From assembly GCA_905182995.1 (NCBI GenBank), contig CAJJDP010000012.1, positions 442,370 through 506,369 of the forward strand: a stretch of DNA of 64,000 bases. Reading direction: 5' to 3'. Numbering within the stretch: the stretch's first letter is position 1; each line of letters begins with the position of its first letter. Below are positions 58,652 to 64,000 of this stretch, piece after piece. The stretch is from Paramecium octaurelia (Eukaryota > Ciliophora > Oligohymenophorea > Peniculida > Parameciidae). The notes beneath the pieces were generated by a model. It was not told where the DNA came from, made no database searches, and was given only the letters and a program-made list of their open reading frames with translations. Position numbers and translations under genes: made by a program.

Positions 58652-61600
58652 TCATAAATTATTTAGGGTATAAGCACATTTAAATTCATTTAGAGTCTTC
58701 AATTCAATAATCTACTCCTTCTCCAATAAATTGTCTTTCACTTAATCAAATTGTTCACTCAATCCTTTGCCATAAATTTACAAACTCAACTTATTCTACT
58801 ATTTAATAAAATATTTTTCATAAAACTCTATTATATCCTTATTATTATTAAACAATAATCAATACCTTCTACACTATTTCATCTATCATAGCTATCGCAA
58901 TTTCCTTTTCTTCTAATTGAAGGTTGTTACCCCTGATCTAACTCCAAATGTAAGCACTCTCATCATACAATGATTTGTCCTTCTCTTAAAGCGCAGATTT
59001 CTAAATAAGATACAATTAATACAGCTCCATTTTTGATATTATCCAATTAATCATCAGCCAATGATAATAGCACATTATGGAATTGTTTCAGAAAGTCTTC
59101 AATATGTTAATTGACAACATATGGCATTTAAGCTGTTCCTTAAACTATAATTGCAGCACCATCTATGCATCCTATTGGAATGAACCTCATAAGAGCAACA
59201 TAACCTAATTGTCTCTCAGTTCTGAGATATTAGAAAGCATGGTTATGGAAGAATTGTTGAATAAGATTCATTATGGCAAAATTCTTTTTGTTTCTATGAC
59301 CAATTTAATAATAATTAATTGTGACTCCATTAACATCATTACTATCACCACCCTTGTGAATTAAAGGAACAACCACATTTTTGTTAGTTAAGTCTCTTAT
59401 ATTAAATACATGAGGTTCTTCTGATGTGTGACTGCTTGATTTATGAAAGACTTTCCTAATGGAATGTAGTAGATCCTCTACTTCAGATCTAAGTATGTTT
59501 CCACTTACAAATGATGACACTCTAAAGTTGGAGAAATAGTTGGAATGGAACTATTGTAGACTTTCCAAATCTAAGATGTTTAATTCTTCCAAAAAGAGCT
59601 CAGATGTGTAATATTGAGCTTAGACAACCTAATTCAAATATTCGGACATAGCAACTCTGAATAATTTGTCTTAATATATATTGTTGTAATAGATCATCAA
59701 TTTCTATTTCACTTAAGAGAATGAATCATATTTTAAATTATTAATCGATTACAGGACTTTTTCAAAGAATGATTGATAGTTGTCAGACCATCCATATAAT
59801 TCAAGTGAAACCCCTTTGATACTTGGAGTAAACTGAAACTAATATCCAGCATCAATAGCTTCTTGGATCTCTTGATTCAAATTGTCAGTAACAAGAGTAT
59901 TAAACACCTGAATCAAGAGTTTATCCTTTAATGAATTGATAGATTTAGGCGTATTAAACATGACTCCTGTAAATATTTGTGGAACTTAGAATTATCTTTG
60001 TAATTTCCACCAAGCCTTAGTTTCAACAGTTCTTTTAATCATAAGAGGATAATGATTAATGGTTTCATACTCCTTTTCATGTTGTATACAGTCTTCTTTG
60101 CTTTTAAACACAAGTGGAGCTTGTATGAATGAGGTTTGTTCTCTGCACAGAGATTTGATACTAAAATCTTTAGGAATGAAGGTGTTAATCTTGGGTAATA
60201 GCAATGGCAATTATTTGCTTTTTACCCAATCAAAGAGTACAACTTTAGTGGTTACAGCGCTAGACAATTTTTTGATCTGTTCTCTAGAGAGACTCATGAT
60301 TTCATATTCTAATCTGTATAATTCTGACGATTATTTAAGATTAGTGAATTTTGGTGACCCATGGAATATCACAATGTTTGAAGGATTGAGCATTTCTGTT
60401 AAATAGTTATAGATAATCTCAGGTTAGAATTCCTCATACAAAAATTCAATGCTCATTGCATCAGTGTAATCAAAGTAATTTAAATTGTGAGCTATTTGTT
60501 GTACAGTTGGATAATGGTTGTTATCTAGATAGTTGTATTATGATAATTGCAATTGTTTGTATTGTTACCAGATTTCTTCTAAATATGGTGTATAATTGAT
60601 TTCATTCTTATCCACTTCTTGAAAGAACTAGTCTAACATATTGTTAAAGTATCCAGTCACAGTTTCAGCTACTTTGAGTTCATCTACTCCTTCAATCAAT
60701 TCAATTTCAATAAGAAAGAAAGTGAAATCCCCATTTCCTTCTAAGAATGTGCCTGCATCAACATTCAAAGCCATCTTTTGTCTCACTAAATAATCTAGTA
60801 ATCCTTCTTTATGTTTCGATTTAATTAATGATGCTATCATAGGTAAGGTTTTGCTTTTTTTAGCACTTCTAGGAGAGTCTAATTGATAAGCTAAGATCAA
60901 TTAGTTCTTGTCTCCATTTGTCTTATACTTGACCATGAGACCAGTTTTCTTTAAGGGTAAATGTAACTTTGATCTTTTTTTCAAGTTCAAATTTGGTATT
61001 TATGAAAAATCACTCTATTCTCTAATCCATTTGGCCATATCAGGATAATTTGATTTGACCACTAAACTCATTATATTTGCACTATAGAATTGTGAATGAA
61101 ATTTTACTAATTCTTTCATTGGGTCTTTCAAAGTTTTCAATGAACCTATTGTGAATCTACCTATTGGTTTATTTGATAAAATCTAAAATAGATGAGAGAT
61201 CTTCCATAAATCACCTGAGACTGCAATCTCATACTCACTATTTACTGCATTGACTTCTCTCTCCACCATACTTGAATCCAATAAAGGATCAATGAAAAAA
61301 TGAGCAAACACTTGCAAAGCTTCCACTACTCTCTCATTGTTTATTTTCATATAATAATTGGTTTCTTCTCCCCTCGTATAAGCATTTGTTGAACCACCTC
61401 CTTCTGCAACTAATTTTTAGAAATAACCCTCCTAAGGATAACTCTTAGATCCTTGAAATAGCATGTGTTCTAAAAAGTGAGCTAAACCTGGGTATTCATC
61501 TGGTTCTGACCATGAACCCACATTCACACACAATGCTGCCTATGCAATTTTTGCTTCTGGATCTTGAATCACCAATACTTTCAGCCCATTCGACAAAGTG

Positions 61601-61973
61601 AAATACTAATACTCATTCTTATCTATTATAGGCAATTTTAGATTTGTGGCTTCCCTGTATGCTTTCTCTTGAAATATCGATTTTAGATGAAATAATTATT
61701 CATCGATTTGCTTATGTTTTGAAGATATTACATCTCTTTGAGTCTAAACCATGGCCACTGTTGTTTGTGGTTACCATATTTAAAAAATACTGTTAATCTT
61801 AACATAATCTTATATAATGAAACAATACTATTAACATCTAGTACAATAAGCACCAACATTGCTATTAAGCAAAATAATAATGCTCCCACTATAATAAACA
61901 TGGTCTTCTGTTTATTTTTGTGCTTCAATTTTGAAATAGGCCTCTCTGTTTGTGAAACTGGAACGTAGTGCAT
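58652..61973 (-). CDS. M16 metalloprotease (insulysin/nardilysin-like) with N-terminal membrane anchor
   Basis: About 1,080 aa. A short basic N-terminus is followed by a membrane helix ([20 protein letters not shown]), then one or more introns near 61760-61840. The zinc site is the inverted Hxx[20 protein letters not shown], followed by [17 protein letters not shown] and the third ligand Glu in NAVNSEYE. The remaining three M16 half-domains extend to the C-terminus ([17 protein letters not shown]). All three zinc ligands and the catalytic Glu are present, so activity is expected. These enzymes degrade peptides; the anchor suggests a surface or vesicle location. Confidence 0.87.
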
Positions 61974-62798
61974 TTATCAATAAAAACGTATTAATTATAA
62001 AATTGAGTTTATACATCATCTAAATTCTTATTTTACCTAAATATAAACTTTGGGTTACCAAAAATTAGTAGTTATTCATCAATATTAAGTGTTCTTACTA
62101 AAACCCAATTTAATTATATATTATGATATTTTAAATATAATTCATAGCACTACATCTCTAATCAAATTATTTCAATCATTAATTTTGAGGAATTTACTTA
62201 TTAATTTCTATATAAAATCACTATTTAAGAATATTTTGTTATCCTAAAGTAAAACTATCTAACAATTCAATTAAAACCTTCTACCAAGCAGAGCTAGATA
62301 GTGAGGATTTCAATTTGGAACTTATTTTGGATTACTAGTTCAAATATCAACCAAGGCAGACTAAAAATATCACCTAATTAGAAAACAAATTAAGTTCATG
62401 GCATTGCCTAAATGATAGAATCATTATATTTTTATCTTTGGCCTGTTTCTTTTTATTAAATGGTTTTATGAGTTAAATCCAACCTAGTTAAAACAGTAAT
62501 TCTATTTGAATAAAATTTAACCTCATTGTTACTCTAATTACTCCCATCATTCTCAATTATAAAAGTTAGAATAGAATGAAGATTATTGAAATTAAGTAGA
62601 TATACAAGATCAAAAAGAACTAAATCTATGGAATATATATATGATATATATCATTTAACTGAAGTAGTGGATTGAGTAGTTTTCAATTACAAGATGGCTT
62701 CCTACTTTTGGGTTTATCAGATAGCAGCTTGTAGATAGATGAGGCAATATTCTGTCTTTACCTTTCAGATTGTAAAGGCTTGTCGTGATAGCGACAAC
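61974..62798. other. Intergenic with a possible small membrane-protein frame
   Basis: About 825 bp. On the plus strand, 62247-62509 reads KTFYQAELDSEDFNLELIL, then a hydrophobic helix (IIIFLSLACFFLLNGF), stop TGA at 62507-62509, but no ATG is in frame. The frame after that stop carries several more TGAs. It may be the last exon of a small gene or a relic. Confidence 0.3.
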
Positions 62799-64000
62799 TC
62801 AATACTATATTAAAATTGATTTAATACTAGCTTTTTGGTCAGATATATTACTGAGATTTGTATTGATATTTAGGATGGATTTTATTTACTTCTTAGTTTT
62901 GAATTGGGAATCCTCTTAATAATGCTCCTTGGATTTATTTTACTTTTATCCTTAGAAACATAATTGTTAAACTAATGGAGTCTTCTACGTTTGAAGCAAT
63001 TTTTCAAGTTCTATATATTTTTTATGCTATTTTTGTATCTCTTTAGGTAAACCAGCGATTATCCAGGGATGTTTAAGTGCATCTAAGGGTTACAACCGAT
63101 TTTGTGGTTCCCAGGCAAAGCATCTCAGAAGAAAATCGACTAAATCAGAATCCTCAGTTCTTAATTTATCATAGAGACTAACAGAATTTGGTTTTCTGTA
63201 GGATTTAATGTTTTTCTTTGGATGTCCATCTTCATCAAAGAAATACTTCCTTCTTGGACATCTTAGTGCAAAATCTACAGAAGGTGCTCCAATAATTTCA
63301 ATAATCAAATTAATCTATTCAATCTCGTCTTCTCCTGGGAATATCGGAGTTCCGATGTACAATTCCGAGATTAAACAAGCAAAACTCCACATATCAATTT
63401 CAATACCATATTTCAATCCAAATATTACTTCTGGTGCTCTATAGTATCTACTTTGTATGTATGTGTATATCTATTAACCAACGAAACAACCTGAACCAAA
63501 ATCAACAAGCTTGATTCCACTTTTTGAATTATCTAACAACATAACATTCTCAGGTTTGATGTCGCAATGGATAATCTTATGCTTATTTAAGAAATTAAGT
63601 GAATTCAACAGTTGAATACCAATTTTTCTTGCTAATTCATGATCAATTCCTTTGAATTTCTATTTCTATATCAATTCAAACAAATTCTACTCTAATTTCT
63701 CAAATACTATGCATTGATGTCCTCTGAATGTAAACTACTCTATATTTTTAACTATATTTGAAAGTTGATCCGTATCATGATCTTTGATATATTAAAGTAT
63801 GTTGGCCTCAATGATTGCTTGCTTTCTCAATTTTTCTTGATTCTTGATTACTTTTAGAGCATACAATTATTAAGTTTTATGATCCAATACTTAAAATACT
63901 TAACCAAAACTGCCTTGACCTAAAAGACTCACAATTTCATATTAATATCTTATGTGATCCTTAATGTTATAGGAATAATCTCCATTTGGTTAGTCAACAA
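62799..64000 (-). CDS. DYRK-family protein kinase, 5' partial at window edge
   Basis: Intronless in the window; the N-terminus lies beyond 64000. DYRKs are dual-specificity kinases that autophosphorylate a tyrosine in the YxY loop. Features: the DYRK box-like [14 protein letters not shown], the Gly loop GQGSFGQVF, the family-specific [11 protein letters not shown] (HCD in place of HRD), DFGSGC, and the activation loop [15 protein letters not shown]. The C-lobe ends [14 protein letters not shown] ~110-aa charged tail ends at TGA 62799-62801. All catalytic residues look intact. Confidence 0.92.

Noticed and set aside
62510-63050. A plus-strand continuation of the small membrane-protein frame
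   Set aside because: It contains many TGAs, and from 62799 it is antisense to the well-supported DYRK tail.

Overview
The window is macronuclear DNA of a ciliate, almost certainly Paramecium. It is strongly AT-rich and gene-dense. Recognisable proteins read through only when TAA and TAG are taken as glutamine and TGA as the only stop. Introns are tiny (about 20-35 nt, GTA...AG), and in most multi-exon genes removing them gives a length divisible by three. I saw no mobile element, virus-derived element, CRISPR array, rRNA or convincing tRNA. Exon boundaries were assigned by eye, so a few are approximate.

Layout. 1-9.4 kb: Tudor-SN (5' end outside), a ubiquitin-like/Tudor-knot protein, a coiled-coil protein, a 998-aa VWA protein with an RG-rich tail, and a WD-like fragment. 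9.7-18.6 kb: SURF1, a possible axonemal protein with one in-frame TGA, a degenerate M14 carboxypeptidase, an ankyrin protein, an MPDU1-type PQ-loop protein and a DHHC palmitoyltransferase. 19.8-27.6 kb: a B-box/TLDc protein with a C-terminal minisatellite, Spt4, uS4 (RPS9), an unknown membrane protein and TIP41. 27.5-39.5 kb: an UNC93-like transporter, TFIIS, a PICOT-type glutaredoxin, SLU7, an ASH-like protein, an RRM/SR protein, two unknowns and a dual-specificity pseudophosphatase. 40-51.6 kb: a Ulp1/SENP protease, a PH protein, a WD-like protein, CCT-eta, a tight three-gene cluster that includes a longin adaptor-like protein, UNC119 and unknowns. 51.7-64 kb: a PEX10-like RING protein, cyclin B, a probable pseudokinase, a cyclic-nucleotide-binding-like protein, a small TIM, an M16 protease and a DYRK kinase cut by the right edge.

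Three single-N gaps (281, 22571, 49939) each join contig ends that carry the same 1.3-1.4 kb on both sides. The apparent second copies of Spt4, UNC119 and a neighbour, and part of Tudor-SN, are therefore assembly artefacts, not tandem duplications.

The genes are ordinary nuclear housekeeping and signalling genes on both strands, not a pathway cluster. No wholly new system stands out. The most unusual points are several enzyme families whose catalytic residues appear lost (phosphatase, kinase, carboxypeptidase, RING), very short or overlapping same-strand gene spacings, introns placed inside or beside catalytic motifs, and some lineage-specific proteins of unknown role.
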